Part shown: positions 36,403 through 46,757 of the stretch, piece after piece
Position numbering within the stretch: position 1 is the first letter of the stretch
How the letters are laid out: every line of letters begins with the position of its first letter
Assembly (NCBI RefSeq): GCF_003788585.1
Contig: NZ_AYKG01000014.1
Coordinates: 1 to 59,062, forward strand
Direction of reading: 5' to 3'
Origin: Salinisphaera japonica YTM-1
Lineage (GTDB): Bacteria; Pseudomonadota; Gammaproteobacteria; Nevskiales; Salinisphaeraceae
Length of the DNA: 59,062 bases
The notes under the pieces: model-generated
What the model saw: only the letters and a program-made list of their open reading frames with translations
Database searches by the model: none
What the model was told of the DNA's origin: nothing
Program-made: the position numbers and the translations under genes

Positions 36403-37539
36403 ATGGCGCATTACGACTGGCTGATCATCGGCGCGGGCCCGCAGGGGCGGTTCGTTGCCACCGCGCTGCTTGCGGCCGACCCGTCGCTTGCGCTGGCGCT
36501 CGTGGATCCCGAGCCGCCGATGCAGGCCTGGCATCGACGGGCGGCGGCCACCGGCATGCGCTATCTACGCTCATCGAACGCGCACCATCTCGGGCAGCAC
36601 CGGCGCAGCCTGCTGCGGTTCAGTCACAGCGCCGGCTACGACGCACGTCATCTGCTGGGCTATTACAAGCGGCCCTCGCTGGCATTGTTCAACGCGCTGG
36701 CCGAGGCCGAGCTGGCCGGTGTGCATCAGATTCGCCGTCGCGCCCGCCGCGTGAGCCCCGATTCGAACCTGTGGCAAGTCGTGTTGGACGACGCCACCAC
36801 GACGACAGCCCGACATGTCGTACTGGCCACCGGGCCGGGCCAGCCGTGGCGCCCGCCGGGGCTCGGCACCTGTGAACACGTTTTTGACGATGATTTTCAT
36901 CTTGGCGCGCCGGGCCGGGCCACCGTCATCGTGGGCGGCGGTATCACCGGGGCCCAGTTGGCGCTGCGCGCCAGTGCCAAGGGGCATCGGGTCGCCTGGC
37001 TGACACGACGCGCGCCCGACGCCTGCGACTTCGACTCTGAGCCGCGCTATGCCGGCCCGCTGGGAATGCGCCCGTTTCTGGCCGCCCCAATCGCCCAGCG
37101 TACGGCGCTGCTGGCCCAGGCACGCCGCCCGGGCACCCTGCCCCCGGATGTTCACGCCGATATCACGGCCCGGCTGGCGGCCGGCGCGCTGGACTGGATC
37201 CGCGGCGAGCCGGTTGCCTTGGAGGACAATGCGCTACGCCTGGCCGACGGGCGCGTACTGGCCGCCGAACGCGTGATTCTGGCCACCGGCTTTCAATCAG
37301 AGCCCGGCGAAGACAGCCTGTTAGCGCGGGTGCTCGCCGATACCGGCGCCCGGACCGATGGCCAGGGCCATGTACCGCTCGACGATGATTTACAGGTCGC
37401 CCCGGGCCTGCATGTGGTGGGCCGGGCGGCCAGCCTGTCGCTCGGCCCCATGGCCGGCAATATCAAGGGCGCACGCTGGGCCGGCGAGCGCCTGGCCGCG
37501 GTTGCCCATAACGAGTGCGTAAGGCCTGCCCCGGATTAG
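36403..37539 (+). CDS. FAD/NAD(P)-dependent oxidoreductase
   Basis: The 378-residue product has an N-terminal FAD Rossmann motif (WLIIGAGPQGRFVATALLA), a second nucleotide motif (VIVGGGITGAQLAL) and a late ATG-like motif (VILATGF). This is the layout of NAD(P)-dependent flavoproteins such as SidA-like N-hydroxylases or Lpd-type reductases. The substrate is unknown. It follows sixA closely and may be co-transcribed with it. The two are not functionally linked by known biology. Confidence 0.8.
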   Translation: MAHYDWLIIGAGPQGRFVATALLAADPSLALALVDPEPPMQAWHRRAAATGMRYLRSSNAHHLGQHRRSLLRFSHSAGYDARHLLGYYKRPSLALFNALAEAELAGVHQIRRRARRVSPDSNLWQVVLDDATTTTARHVVLATGPGQPWRPPGLGTCEHVFDDDFHLGAPGRATVIVGGGITGAQLALRASAKGHRVAWLTRRAPDACDFDSEPRYAGPLGMRPFLAAPIAQRTALLAQARRPGTLPPDVHADITARLAAGALDWIRGEPVALEDNALRLADGRVLAAERVILATGFQSEPGEDSLLARVLADTGARTDGQGHVPLDDDLQVAPGLHVVGRAASLSLGPMAGNIKGARWAGERLAAVAHNECVRPAPD

Positions 37540-37550
37540 CGAGCACAAAA

Positions 37551-37580
37551 AAGCCCGCACGAATCGTTCGTGCGGGCTTT
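37551..37580. terminator. bidirectional intrinsic terminator
   Basis: Stem AAGCCCGCACGAA/TTCGTGCGGGCTT has a three-base loop. Six A residues on the left give a T-run for the leftward rubredoxin reductase gene. The right side has TTT for the flavoprotein gene. Confidence 0.85.
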
Positions 37581-37603
37581 GAAGCACGCAATCACGCGCC
37601 CGA

Positions 37604-38761
37604 TCAATCCATGATCGCCGGGGCGTTCTTGAGGTAGTCCTTGCGTTTTTTCGTGGCCTCACCGGTCAGGGCAAAGCCCAGCAGGTTGCCCTCGTCATCC
37701 AGATACGAGGCCTCCACGCTGCGATCATCGCCCTCGATTGTCCACTCGCCGCTGCGATCGGCCGGCGGATAAGCGATCACCGGGCACAGATGGGTCTTGA
37801 CCATGATCGGCAGCGTCGGATATTTGACCTTGCCCGGCGCATCATCATCGCCACCGGCCAGCGTCTTGCCCAAGGTGCGAGCACACTGCATGAGCGGGGC
37901 AACATACGGCCGCCAGATGCCGTCGACCTCGGCACAGTCGCCCAGGGCGTAGATATCGGCGTTGGAGGTCTGCAACGTGCGATCGACCTTGATGCCCTTG
38001 TCCACGGCCAGCCCGGCCTTCTCGGCCAGCTCGATGCCCGCTTTCAGGCCCACTGCAGAGAGCACGATATCGGCCTCGATGATGTCGTCGTTGTCGAGCT
38101 CGACCTGATAACGGCCGTTGTCGCCGTGCATGATACCGGTCGCGGCATGGCCCAGATGCCATTCCACGCCGGCCTCGGCCAGCGCTTTCTTGACCGCCTT
38201 GCCAGCCTCTTTCGGAATCAGCTGGGCCAGCGGCCACTCGGACGGATCCGCCACGCTGACCTCGTGCCCGGACTGGATGAGGTCATTGGCAAACTCACAG
38301 CCGATCAGGCCGGCGCCCAGCACGGCCACTTCGGCGTCGCTGTCCAGGTTGGAACGAAACGTGCGGTATTCCAGCAGGCTGTTGATCTTGTGCACGTCTT
38401 CGGCGGCATCGCCGCCGAGATTCAGCGTGATCGTGTCCGCGCCCCAGGCCAGTACCAGCTTGTCGTAGGTCAGCGTTTCCTCACCCAGCTGGATCTGGTG
38501 TGCCTCGGGCTGGATGGTGTCGACCTGCTCGTAGGTGCGCACGGTGGCATCGAGCATGTCGGCCATTTCTTCGGCGGTTTTCTGCACCAGATCGTCCGGC
38601 GCGTTGTCCTTGGCCTTGGCCTCGGAGATATCCGGCTTGTAGTAGTTGGCCCCGTCGTCGCGCGTGATCAGAACGATGGGTTTTTCAGTGTCGTGCTTGC
38701 GCAGCTCCCGCGCCACGCTGTAACCAGCCAGGCCGGTGCCGATGATGATGATCGGATCCAT
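37604..38761 (-). CDS. rubB: rubredoxin-NAD(+) reductase
   Basis: The 385-residue product has the FAD motif (IIIIGTGLAGYSVARELRK), the NAD motif (VAVLGAGLIGCEFANDL) and the IYALGDCAEV segment of the pyridine nucleotide-disulfide family. The length and C-terminal domain match rubredoxin reductase (RubB/AlkT). It moves electrons from NADH to rubredoxin, which reduces AlkB. The ATG at 38761 is preferred over an upstream TTG. It is the last gene of the alkB-rubA-rubB run. Confidence 0.9.
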   Translation of the reverse strand: MDPIIIIGTGLAGYSVARELRKHDTEKPIVLITRDDGANYYKPDISEAKAKDNAPDDLVQKTAEEMADMLDATVRTYEQVDTIQPEAHQIQLGEETLTYDKLVLAWGADTITLNLGGDAAEDVHKINSLLEYRTFRSNLDSDAEVAVLGAGLIGCEFANDLIQSGHEVSVADPSEWPLAQLIPKEAGKAVKKALAEAGVEWHLGHAATGIMHGDNGRYQVELDNDDIIEADIVLSAVGLKAGIELAEKAGLAVDKGIKVDRTLQTSNADIYALGDCAEVDGIWRPYVAPLMQCARTLGKTLAGGDDDAPGKVKYPTLPIMVKTHLCPVIAYPPADRSGEWTIEGDDRSVEASYLDDEGNLLGFALTGEATKKRKDYLKNAPAIMD

Positions 38762-38864
38762 GAGGTCTCGTTCTATCGACAATCGAACAGGACCGCACGA
38801 TGCGGCCCCGAGAGTTCAGTCAAAGGCCGGGCATGCCGGCCTGTCTGACAAGTCAGCGCTTGGC

Positions 38865-39032
38865 TTACTCGACTTCCATCATTTCGAAGTCATCCTTCGG
38901 CGCGCCGCAGTCCGGGCAGGTCCAGTCGTCGGGAATATCTTCCCACTTGGTGCCGGCCTCGATGCCTTCGTCGGGCATGCCCTGGGCTTCGTCGTATTCA
39001 AAGCCACAGACGATGCACTGCCATTTCTTCAT
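38865..39032 (-). CDS. rubA: rubredoxin
   Basis: The 55-residue product is a typical rubredoxin. It has the CIVCG and CPDCGAPK iron-binding pairs, the YD...G central segment and the DDW turn. It carries one electron at a time from the reductase to the alkane hydroxylase. It lies between alkB and the reductase gene, all leftward. Confidence 0.95.
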   Translation of the reverse strand: MKKWQCIVCGFEYDEAQGMPDEGIEAGTKWEDIPDDWTCPDCGAPKDDFEMMEVE

Positions 39033-39073
39033 AACGTGTTCCTAGGCGATGTTTCTTGCGTTCGATCATACAA

Positions 39074-39101
39074 AACGGGCGCTGTAGGGACAGCGCCCGT
39101 T
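39074..39101 (-). terminator. hairpin between alkB and rubA
   Basis: A perfect 12-bp stem AACGGGCGCTGT/ACAGCGCCCGTT with a four-base loop is followed, read leftward, by TTG with only a short T-run. It may partly terminate alkB messages or set the alkB:rubA expression ratio. Confidence 0.6.
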
Positions 39102-39165
39102 CAGGTGACCCAAGGCTATCAGACGCCTCGATCACCGGCGATGGAAAGTACTACGGCATTGCAGC

Positions 39166-40347
39166 TTACGCTGTTGCAGCACCACTCGGCGGCGGATACT
39201 GGGTCAGCAGCTTCTTGCGCTTGGACGGCTGCAGGTTGGCCTGGCGAATATCGCCGTCGTAGTGCGCCACCACGCGCTTGTCCATCACCTTGCGCCACAG
39301 CGGCGGAATATAGGCCAGCACGATCATGCCGGCATACCCGGTGGGCAGCTCAGGCGCCTCGTCGAAATGACGCAGCGACTGATAGCGACGGGTCGGATGC
39401 GCGTGATGATCCGAGTGACGCTGCAGGTGGAACAAGAAGATATTGGTCACGATGTGATCGTTGTTCCACGAGTGCTCGGGGCGGCAGCGTTCATAGCGGC
39501 CGTTGCCGCGTTTTTTACGCAGCAACCCGTAATGCTCGCAGTAGTTGACCGCTTCCAGCAGCGAGGCCCCGATGAAGGCCTGAACGATGAGAAACGGCAA
39601 TACTTCGACCCCAAATGCGAGCACCAGCCCCGTGAATAACGCCACCGTCATCGCCCAAGACTGGAGCAGCTCGTTACGCCAATGCCAGAAGCCTCGGCCT
39701 TTGCGTTTCAAACGTGTTTTCTCTACGTGCACCGCCGATTTCGCGCTGCCCCCCATCGTTCGCCACAAGAAACGCCAAAAGTTCTCGCCCATGCGCGCGC
39801 TGGCGGGGTCTTCCGGTGTGGCCACATTTGAGTGATGACCATAGTTGTGCTCGACATAGAAATGGCCATATGCGACGGGCGCCAGCACGATTTTAGCCAG
39901 CCAACTTTCCAGACGGGTGTTCTTGTGGCCCAACTCATGCGCGGTATTAATCGCAACACCGGATAGCATGCCTAGGCTGCTGGTCATACCCAGCCACTGA
40001 AGGAACGTCAAATCGTTGGTGCCGACGATGCCGGTCGCCACAATCAGAAACACGAACTGCACCGGCACGAACAGATACGTGGAATATCGGTAGTAAGGGT
40101 CATCCTCAAGCACGTCGAGCACCCGCTCCGGCGGGTTCGTGCTGTCTTTACCGATAAGATAATCCAGCGCAGGCACGACGCCATAGACGATAATGGGCCC
40201 AGCAAACAGCAGCCAAGTGATGTTGAACCACCAACCGGTCAACAGCGCAGCGCCGACCAGGATGATGATGCCGAAACCCATCGGCCACAGCCATCGCTTC
40301 TTGTCATAGGCCCGCGCTTCTTCGAGCGTCATTTCAGGGGTGGACAT
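39166..40347 (-). CDS. alkB: alkane 1-monooxygenase
   Basis: The 393-residue product has six membrane helices and the full set of di-iron histidine boxes of AlkB: HELGH (137-141), EHNYGHH (166-172), LQRHSDHH (308-315), plus NYCEHYGL (268-275). It hydroxylates medium- to long-chain n-alkanes at the terminal carbon, using electrons from rubredoxin. GGAGGA precedes the ATG. The promoter is overlapped by a palindrome facing the divergent TetR gene. Confidence 0.95.
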   Translation of the reverse strand: MSTPEMTLEEARAYDKKRWLWPMGFGIIILVGAALLTGWWFNITWLLFAGPIIVYGVVPALDYLIGKDSTNPPERVLDVLEDDPYYRYSTYLFVPVQFVFLIVATGIVGTNDLTFLQWLGMTSSLGMLSGVAINTAHELGHKNTRLESWLAKIVLAPVAYGHFYVEHNYGHHSNVATPEDPASARMGENFWRFLWRTMGGSAKSAVHVEKTRLKRKGRGFWHWRNELLQSWAMTVALFTGLVLAFGVEVLPFLIVQAFIGASLLEAVNYCEHYGLLRKKRGNGRYERCRPEHSWNNDHIVTNIFLFHLQRHSDHHAHPTRRYQSLRHFDEAPELPTGYAGMIVLAYIPPLWRKVMDKRVVAHYDGDIRQANLQPSKRKKLLTQYPPPSGAATA

Positions 40348-40403
40348 TGTCTCCTCCGCGCGATCTTCACTGATCGCTGTATCGTTTACACCAACGACTG
40401 TAA

Positions 40404-40431
40404 CTTATCGCTTGGCTGACCGATCGGTCAA
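40404..40431 (-). promoter_or_regulatory. predicted alkB promoter
   Basis: Read leftward: -35 TTGACC (40426-40431), a 16-base spacer, -10 GATAAG (40404-40409). The -35 and spacer are covered by the TGACCGATCGGTCA palindrome. Confidence 0.55.
40417..40430. promoter_or_regulatory. TetR-type operator
   Basis: TGACCGATCGGTCA is a perfect 14-bp palindrome in the alkB/TetR intergenic region. It is of the kind bound by TetR regulators and is positioned to repress alkB. Confidence 0.65.
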
Positions 40432-40500
40432 GCCGCTTTCGAGGCGTCGCGTGCTAGTCTCAAATCCGACAACCTCTCTTTTCTTGTATACGTCCCGACC

Positions 40501-41151
40501 GTGTCTACCGTTTCAACCGCCGCATCGCCATCCGTCGATCTTGTACGTCGAACGGCTTTCACGCTGTTCGGGCGTTTTGGCTACGACGGTGTCTCCATGA
40601 CGCACCTGGCGCGTGAATGCGGGCTGACCAAACCGGGGCTGTATTGGCATTACGAAAGCAAGCAAGCGCTTTATGCCGATTGCATGCGCGACATGGTGGG
40701 CCTGTTCGAGACCCACGTATTCGCGGCCGCGCTCATGGAAGACGCGCCCGCCCGACAGATCCTGGCAGCCTTTGAGGGACTGGAGAATCCGCTGGCCGAT
40801 CCGTGTGTGGCCCACGGGGTAGCCGGATTCTGGCTGCGCCCGGCCACGGCACCCGTGGACGAGGCGATGACGGTCCAGCGCGATTTCGAGGCCATGGCCC
40901 GCGGGGCGACCGCCCAGATCCTGCAGGCCGCAGTCGATGACGGCGCGCTGGTGCTCCCGCTGTCGGCCGAGCGCGTGGCCGATGCGTTCATCGCCCAGGT
41001 CGAGGCGATCGTGCTGCCGCTGGGCGAGCGCTCACCGGCCGATCATCACGCGTTGGTCGGGCTGTTCGCGCATATGTTCTTCACGTCTTATGCACGCGAC
41101 AGCACGCTGGTCGATGGCCTTGCCCGGAAACTCAAAACCGGTCATACCTGA
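40501..41151 (+). CDS. TetR-family regulator, probable alkB repressor
   Basis: The 216-residue product has a TetR helix-turn-helix at about residues 13-60 (FTLFGRFGYDGVSMTHLARE, GLTKPGLYWHY) and a helical effector domain. It is divergent from alkB with one palindrome between them, so it probably controls alkane oxidation and itself. The start is GTG. The effector is likely an alkane-derived lipid or acyl compound, by analogy only. Confidence 0.85.
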   Translation: MSTVSTAASPSVDLVRRTAFTLFGRFGYDGVSMTHLARECGLTKPGLYWHYESKQALYADCMRDMVGLFETHVFAAALMEDAPARQILAAFEGLENPLADPCVAHGVAGFWLRPATAPVDEAMTVQRDFEAMARGATAQILQAAVDDGALVLPLSAERVADAFIAQVEAIVLPLGERSPADHHALVGLFAHMFFTSYARDSTLVDGLARKLKTGHT

Positions 41152-41242
41152 TAACCAACGCGCGCTACCGCGTCATCAATAAAGCCGGCCCACCGGCTCG
41201 ACGATAATCCGTTACTGCGAGGGCACACTGCCCGGAGGACAA

Positions 41243-42712
41243 ATGAGCGCTACTGCCATGACGGATCGCGGCCCGGCCGCGGATTCCACGTCAACCATCG
41301 CCGATACCGATCGCCACGAGATCGAGCGACTGTTCGCTGCTCAGAAAGACACGGCACTGGCCCTGCGACAGTCCACGGCCGGCGAGCGCATCGACAAGCT
41401 CAAGCGCCTGCGCGCGCTGATGTTCGCCCGCCGCGAGGACATCATGGCGGCCTGCCATGCCGATTTCGCCAAGCCCTCGGCCGAGGTCGAGGTCACCGAG
41501 ATTCTGCCGGTGGTCGAGGAAGCGCATCACGCCATGCGCAAGCTCAAATCCTGGATGAAGGCCGAGCGCAAGCGCCCGACCCTGCTCATGCTGGGCACGA
41601 GTGCCAAGGTGATCCAAGAGCCACGCGGGCGCTGTCTGATCATTTCGCCCTGGAACTACCCGATCAACCTGTCCTTCGGCCCGCTGGTGTCGGCCATCGC
41701 GGCCGGCAACACGGTGATCCTCAAACCGTCGGAAATGACGCCGCACTGTGCGCGGCTGATGTCCGAGATGGTGGCCGAGCTGTTCGACGAGACCGAGGTG
41801 GCCGTGGTGCAGGGCGCGGTGGAGACCTCGCAATCGTTATTGGCCCTGCCCTTTGATCATATGTTTTTCACCGGCTCACCGGCGGTGGGCAAGATCGTGA
41901 TGGCCGCAGCGGCCAAGCACCTGAGCTCGGTCACGCTGGAGCTGGGCGGCAAGTCGCCGGTCATCGTGGACGCCTCGGCGGATCTGAAAAACGCCGCCCG
42001 CACGCTCGTCTGGGGCAAGTTCGCCAACAACGGCCAGACCTGTATCGCACCGGACTATGTCTATGTTCACAAGGACATACGACAGGCCTTCATCGATGAA
42101 GCCCTCAAGGCGCTGGATCATCTCTACGGCACGGCTGATACGCGCCGGGACAACGACGACTATTGTCGTATCGTCAATCAGCGCCACTACGAGCGTATCC
42201 GCGGCCTGCTGGAAGACGCCCGTGAGCGCGGCGCGCGCCTGGCCACGGGCGACGTGCCGGCCAACGATGATCGCTATGTCCCCCCGACCCTGCTCACCGA
42301 TGTCGGCGACGATGCGCGCGTCATGGAAGAAGAGATCTTCGGCCCGGTGCTGCCGATACTGACCTATGACGATCTGGACTCGGCCATCGCGCGCATCAAC
42401 GCCCGGCCCAAACCGCTGGCGTTGTATATCTATGCCAAGGACAAACAGGTCATCGATACCGTGGTGACACGCACCAGCGCCGGGGGCACCTGTATCAACA
42501 CGGCCATGCTGCATTTTCTGCACGGACAGCTGCCCTTTGGCGGCGTGAACAACTCCGGTATCGGCAACAGCCACGGTCATGCCGGCTTCAAGGCGTTTTC
42601 ACATGAGCGCTCGGTGTTGCAGGATCGGTTCTCGCTGGCGTTCTTGTTCCGCCCGCCCTACAACGCGTTCACGCGCTGGTTCATTCGTTTTTCGGTTCGC
42701 TGGCTGAGCTGA
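41243..42712 (+). CDS. fatty/coniferyl-type aldehyde dehydrogenase
   Basis: The 489-residue product is an NAD(P)-dependent aldehyde dehydrogenase of the class-3 type. It has [26 protein letters not shown], the Glu region [11 protein letters not shown], and catalytic Cys in [11 protein letters not shown] hydrophobic/basic C-terminus (RFSVRWLS) suggests membrane association. It would oxidise the fatty aldehydes that arise from AlkB-produced alkanols. GGAGG precedes the ATG. It is on the same strand as the TetR gene. Confidence 0.9.
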   Translation: MSATAMTDRGPAADSTSTIADTDRHEIERLFAAQKDTALALRQSTAGERIDKLKRLRALMFARREDIMAACHADFAKPSAEVEVTEILPVVEEAHHAMRKLKSWMKAERKRPTLLMLGTSAKVIQEPRGRCLIISPWNYPINLSFGPLVSAIAAGNTVILKPSEMTPHCARLMSEMVAELFDETEVAVVQGAVETSQSLLALPFDHMFFTGSPAVGKIVMAAAAKHLSSVTLELGGKSPVIVDASADLKNAARTLVWGKFANNGQTCIAPDYVYVHKDIRQAFIDEALKALDHLYGTADTRRDNDDYCRIVNQRHYERIRGLLEDARERGARLATGDVPANDDRYVPPTLLTDVGDDARVMEEEIFGPVLPILTYDDLDSAIARINARPKPLALYIYAKDKQVIDTVVTRTSAGGTCINTAMLHFLHGQLPFGGVNNSGIGNSHGHAGFKAFSHERSVLQDRFSLAFLFRPPYNAFTRWFIRFSVRWLS

Positions 42713-42744
42713 TCGCCGCACCTCGGTCTTATTGGAGTTCTGGT

Positions 42745-43617
42745 ATGTCCTTATCTGCCCCGCAGCGTTTTGCTGCTGCCCTGGCTGAAGAAAACCCGTT
42801 ACAGATCGTGGGCGCGATCAACGCCTATTCGGCCATGCTGGCCGAGCACTCGGGCTTTCGCGCGATCTATCTCTCCGGCGGCGGCGTGGCCAACTGGTCG
42901 TATGGCCTGCCGGACTTGGGCATGACGACCATGAACGATGTGCTGGAAGACGTCTCGCGCATCACTTATGCCTGTGACACGCCGCTACTGGTGGATATCG
43001 ATACCGGCTGGGGCAGCGCGTTCAATATTGAGCGTTCGGTGAAACGCATGGAGCGCGCGGGGGCGGCCGCCGTGCATATCGAGGACCAGGTTGCGGCCAA
43101 GCGCTGTGGCCATCGCCCGGGCAAGGAGATCGTCACCCAGGCCGAAATGGTCGATCGCGTCACGGCCGCCGTGGACGCGCGCTCGGACATGAAGATCATG
43201 GCCCGTACCGATGCGCTGGCCGTGGACGGCCTGGAGGCCGCGGTCGAGCGAGCCGCGGCCTGTATCGAAGCCGGCGCGGACTATGTCTTTGCCGAGGCGA
43301 TGACGGATCTGTCCATGTACAAGCGCTTTACCGATCTCGGTGTGCCGGTGCTGGCCAATATCACCGAGTTCGGGGCGACGGATCTCTACACCACCGGCCA
43401 GCTGGCCGATCAGGGCGTGGCGATGGTGCTCTATCCGCTATCTGCGTCGCGGGCGATGGCCAACGCCGCGCTCGATGTCTATGCCACGATCCGCGAGCAC
43501 GGCACCCAGAAGCCAGCCCTTGAAACGATGCAGACCCGCGATGAGCTCTACAATCATCTGGGCTATCACCAGTTCGAGGACAAGCTGGATCAGCTGTTCG
43601 GGCATCGCAGCGAATAG
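42745..43617 (+). CDS. prpB: 2-methylisocitrate lyase family (PrpB)
   Basis: The 290-residue product has the PrpB/isocitrate lyase hallmarks: DIDTGWG (84-90), catalytic KRCGH (119-123) and MARTDA. It splits methylisocitrate to pyruvate and succinate. It follows the aldehyde dehydrogenase by 32 bases, so it may be co-transcribed. This would suit use of odd-chain alkanes, whose propionyl-CoA enters the methylcitrate cycle. prpC is not in the window. Confidence 0.85.
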   Translation: MSLSAPQRFAAALAEENPLQIVGAINAYSAMLAEHSGFRAIYLSGGGVANWSYGLPDLGMTTMNDVLEDVSRITYACDTPLLVDIDTGWGSAFNIERSVKRMERAGAAAVHIEDQVAAKRCGHRPGKEIVTQAEMVDRVTAAVDARSDMKIMARTDALAVDGLEAAVERAAACIEAGADYVFAEAMTDLSMYKRFTDLGVPVLANITEFGATDLYTTGQLADQGVAMVLYPLSASRAMANAALDVYATIREHGTQKPALETMQTRDELYNHLGYHQFEDKLDQLFGHRSE

Positions 43618-43650
43618 CCGCCCTCACCCCGCGCGCAACCAAGGCACAGC

Positions 43651-44286
43651 ATGAAAAAGATCGGTATCGCGATAGGCATTCTAGCGATCCTCGTCATCGG
43701 CGGGTTCGTGATTCAAAGCGCCCAGCAAGACAACGACAACCCGCCGAGCGACAACGCCACGACCGGCGAATCCGCCGCGCCGTCAGCCAAGAAATCGCCG
43801 GAGGCCGCGCGAGGCGAACAAAAACCCGCGCCGTCCAAGGCGCCGCCGGCCAAGGTCGAGCCCGTGATCGCTTATTGCCAGAAAGCGGCCAAGGACAACG
43901 CGTCTAGCGCGGCCACCCAGGCACTGGCCGACAAGGGCGGGCTGGTCGCAATCCTGCAAAAAGAGGCGGCGTTGAACGGCGACCCGTATACCTGCGGCGA
44001 TTATTACCTGACCCACGGGGGCGATATCGACGCCACCGACCCGCGCACGGATTCCGAGCGTCTCACGCCGTTGTTGTTTGCCATCAAGCGCAACGACCCG
44101 CGCATGGTCAGCTATGTGATCGACCACGATGCCGATCTGAAAAAACGCGGCGGCCCCAACGATGTGCGTCCCTACGGCTATGCGGTGTTTCTGGCGCTAC
44201 AAAACCGCAGCACCAACTACAACCCGGTCATCGCCCAGCTGGACAAGGCACTGAAGACATCGGCTGCGGGCACGGGCGGCGGCTGA
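43651..44286 (+). CDS. membrane-anchored ankyrin-like protein
   Basis: The 211-residue product has one N-terminal membrane helix (residues 4-21), a Lys/Pro/Ala-rich periplasmic linker (about 27-70), and a C-terminal region. That region contains an ankyrin-like unit (TPLLFAIKRNDPRMVSYVID) after a Cys-containing helix (CQKAAK, CGDYY). Two cysteines could form a disulfide. The partner is unknown. Confidence 0.65.
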   Translation: MKKIGIAIGILAILVIGGFVIQSAQQDNDNPPSDNATTGESAAPSAKKSPEAARGEQKPAPSKAPPAKVEPVIAYCQKAAKDNASSAATQALADKGGLVAILQKEAALNGDPYTCGDYYLTHGGDIDATDPRTDSERLTPLLFAIKRNDPRMVSYVIDHDADLKKRGGPNDVRPYGYAVFLALQNRSTNYNPVIAQLDKALKTSAAGTGGG

Positions 44287-44317
44287 TCCGCCGGCCCGGC
44301 GCAGCACGCCGGCCCGC

Positions 44318-45199
44318 CTAACCGATCAGCCGGTCGCGGGCCTCGGTGTATTTGGCCGCAGTCTTGTCGATGACATCTTGCGGCAGGCGCGGGCCGGGCG
44401 CGGTCTTGTCCCAGTCCAGCGTTTCCAGATAGTCGCGCACATACTGCTTGTCGAAACTGGCCGGGCTGGTGCCGATTTCATAGCTGTCGGCCGGCCAGAA
44501 GCGCGATGAATCCGGCGTAAGCGCCTCATCGATCAGGGTGAGCGTGCCGCCCTCGTCCACGCCGAACTCGAACTTGGTATCGGCGATCAGGATGCCGCGC
44601 TCGGCGGCATAGGCCGCCGCCCGCGTATACAGCGCTACCGACACGCGACGAATCTCCTCGGCCCGCGCATGCCCGACGATATCGGCCATGCGCGAGAACG
44701 CGATGGTCTCATCGTGATCGCCCGCCTCGGCCTTGGTGGCCGGCGTGAAGATCGGCTCGGCCAGCTGTTCGGCTTGGCGCAGGCCTTCGGGCAGGGTGAT
44801 GCCCGAGATCGCGCCGGTGGCCTGGTAATCCTTCCAGCCCGAGCCCACGACATAACCGCGCACCACCGCCTCGACCGGCAGCGCGTTCAAGCGCTTGACG
44901 ATCACCGCACGGCCATCGACCTGGGCCAGTTCGGCCGGCGAGAGCACCCCATCGAGTGCCATATCAGCCCGCTGATCGGCCACGGTGCCGGCAAAATACT
45001 TGAACCAGAAATTCGATACCTGCGTGAGCACGCGCCCCTTGCCGGGAATCGGATCCGGCAGAATCACGTCAAACGCCGAAAGCCGATCCGTGGCCACGAT
45101 CAACAGATGATCCGCGTCCACGGCATACACATCGCGGACCTTGCCGCGCATGACCAAAGATAACGACTGGATATCGGACTCGAACAATACGTCGGCCAT
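44318..45199 (-). CDS. purC: SAICAR synthetase (purine synthesis)
   Basis: The 293-residue product has [11 protein letters not shown], the [11 protein letters not shown] region, [14 protein letters not shown] and [11 protein letters not shown] motifs of the long PurC type. It joins aspartate to CAIR, the eighth step of purine synthesis, in the cytoplasm. The ATG at 45199 with AGGAAG upstream fits the family start. The longer frame adds a basic N-terminus and was rejected. It is divergent from rpe. Confidence 0.95.
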   Translation of the reverse strand: MADVLFESDIQSLSLVMRGKVRDVYAVDADHLLIVATDRLSAFDVILPDPIPGKGRVLTQVSNFWFKYFAGTVADQRADMALDGVLSPAELAQVDGRAVIVKRLNALPVEAVVRGYVVGSGWKDYQATGAISGITLPEGLRQAEQLAEPIFTPATKAEAGDHDETIAFSRMADIVGHARAEEIRRVSVALYTRAAAYAAERGILIADTKFEFGVDEGGTLTLIDEALTPDSSRFWPADSYEIGTSPASFDKQYVRDYLETLDWDKTAPGPRLPQDVIDKTAAKYTEARDRLIG

Positions 45200-45312
45200 G
45201 CCGGGGCTTCCTGTGCGGCGCGTGTGACGGGCGCGCATTCTATCAGCGCAGCCTTGACGTGGACCCGGCTTTGGCCGAGCTTTGGCACTCAAATTTTCGT
45301 CTTGCTGAGCCC

Positions 45313-46017
45313 ATGGCCCGTTCTCCTTTCACCCCGCTGATCGCGCCCTCGATCCTGTCTGCCGATATGACCCGCCTCGGCGACGAGTGCGAGGCCGTCA
45401 TCGATGCCGGTGCCCAGTGGATCCATTTCGACGTGATGGACAATCACTACGTGCCGAATCTGACGTTCGGCCCGCCGGTCTGTGCCGCACTGGCCAAACG
45501 CTTGAGCGCCTCGCGCCCGGGCATCCCGATCGACGTACACTTGATGTGTGAGCCTGTTGACGATCTCATCCGCGGCTTTGCCGAGGCCGGGGCGGCCTCG
45601 ATCACCTTCCACGCGGAAGCCACCCGCCATGTCGATCGTAGCCTGGCCCTGGCGCGCGATCTGGGCTGCAAGACCGGGCTCGTGTTCAACCCGGCCACCT
45701 CGCTTGAATGGCTGAAATACGTGCTCGACAAGATCGATATCATCCAGATCATGTCGGTGAATCCGGGCTTTGGCGGGCAGTCGTTCATCACCGAATCGCT
45801 GGCCAAGATCGCCGAGGCCCGCGAGATCGTGGATATGGTGGTCCAAGGCACCGACCGCGAGATCCGTATCGAGGTCGATGGCGGCGTGAAGATCGACAAT
45901 ATCGCGGACATCTACGCCGCCGGCGCCGATACCTTCGTCGCCGGCTCGGCCATCTTCAAAACCGATGATTACGGCGAGACGATCGGCGCGATGAAGCAGG
46001 CCCTCAACGCGGGCTGA
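45313..46017 (+). CDS. rpe: ribulose-phosphate 3-epimerase
   Basis: The 234-residue TIM-barrel product has [26 protein letters not shown], the metal His in [17 protein letters not shown] and VDGGV. It interconverts ribulose-5-P and xylulose-5-P. The ATG at 45313 matches the family start. Pseudomonas has rpe-gph-trpEG in this place. Here a toxin-antitoxin pair occupies the gph position. Confidence 0.95.
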   Translation: MARSPFTPLIAPSILSADMTRLGDECEAVIDAGAQWIHFDVMDNHYVPNLTFGPPVCAALAKRLSASRPGIPIDVHLMCEPVDDLIRGFAEAGAASITFHAEATRHVDRSLALARDLGCKTGLVFNPATSLEWLKYVLDKIDIIQIMSVNPGFGGQSFITESLAKIAEAREIVDMVVQGTDREIRIEVDGGVKIDNIADIYAAGADTFVAGSAIFKTDDYGETIGAMKQALNAG

Positions 46018-46054
46018 CTCGGCTTTCAAGGACGATACAGGCAACGGCCGACCG

Positions 46055-46351
46055 TTAGTCTGGAAACAAAACCGCTTCGTAGGCGACCGCGCCGTGCAAG
46101 ATACGAAGCACCACCACGCGCTCGGCATCGACACGGTAGAGAATTAGATAGTTACCATAAACTCGACGGCGTATACCGTGTTTTTCGTAGCGCGGTATCA
46201 ACGGGAACGCATACGGTAATTCGCCGAGATCAACACATTTCGCCTGCAAGGCATCAATGAAACGCAGCGCGGCCAGCGCACTATCTCGGGCGATGTAATC
46301 GGCAATGTTTTCGAGATCACGCTCTGCTGATGCGGTTATTTCAACGATCAC
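46055..46351 (-). CDS. ParE/RelE-family toxin
   Basis: The 98-residue product has the ParE/RelE fold pattern: TASAERDLENIADYIA, a mid-region Arg-rich segment (RYEKHGIRRRVYGNYLILYRV) and VLRILHGA. Family members act on gyrase or on mRNA at the ribosome. The GTG start overlaps the antitoxin stop by four bases (GTGA). It is antisense in orientation to rpe and trpE, which flank it. Confidence 0.85.
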   Translation of the reverse strand: MIVEITASAERDLENIADYIARDSALAALRFIDALQAKCVDLGELPYAFPLIPRYEKHGIRRRVYGNYLILYRVDAERVVVLRILHGAVAYEAVLFPD

Positions 46352-46611
46352 GACGATGGTTCTGTCGATTCAGCCACCGATTGCGCGTATCTGGCTCTCA
46401 GACGCGTAAAGACGTCTGAGGCTGTTCGAACACGCCCATGGTCGATATCGGCCACACCGCGCGCAACGTCATTATCGAGCAATGCCAGTCGATGTTCACG
46501 ATCGCGCACGAGACGAATACCGTCCGTAATAACATCCTTTTCCGACCGATATCGTCCGCTTGAAACCAGGGCGTCGATATCGCGTTTTGTCTGATCACTC
46601 AAAATGGACAT
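46348..46611 (-). CDS. ParD-family antitoxin
   Basis: The 87-residue product starts with a ribbon-helix-helix region (ILSDQTKRDIDALVSSGRYR, then SEKDVITDGIRLV) typical of ParD-type antitoxins, with a toxin-wrapping C-terminal helix. It should neutralise the following toxin and repress the pair. The ATG at 46611 is preferred over a TTG three codons earlier. Order is antitoxin first. Confidence 0.85.
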   Translation of the reverse strand: MSILSDQTKRDIDALVSSGRYRSEKDVITDGIRLVRDREHRLALLDNDVARGVADIDHGRVRTASDVFTRLRARYAQSVAESTEPSS

Positions 46612-46757
46612 ACCGTTCAAGTGTGACGTGAGCGCTAAGTAATAACACTAGCCACGACTTCGACAGTCCACAAGTGGCCGTAAGTGATACCAATCGTTTG
46701 CGAGGAGCCCGGGCCTGGACCTTGGCAAGACGTTCGAATTCCGGCAGGATTTCAGCC

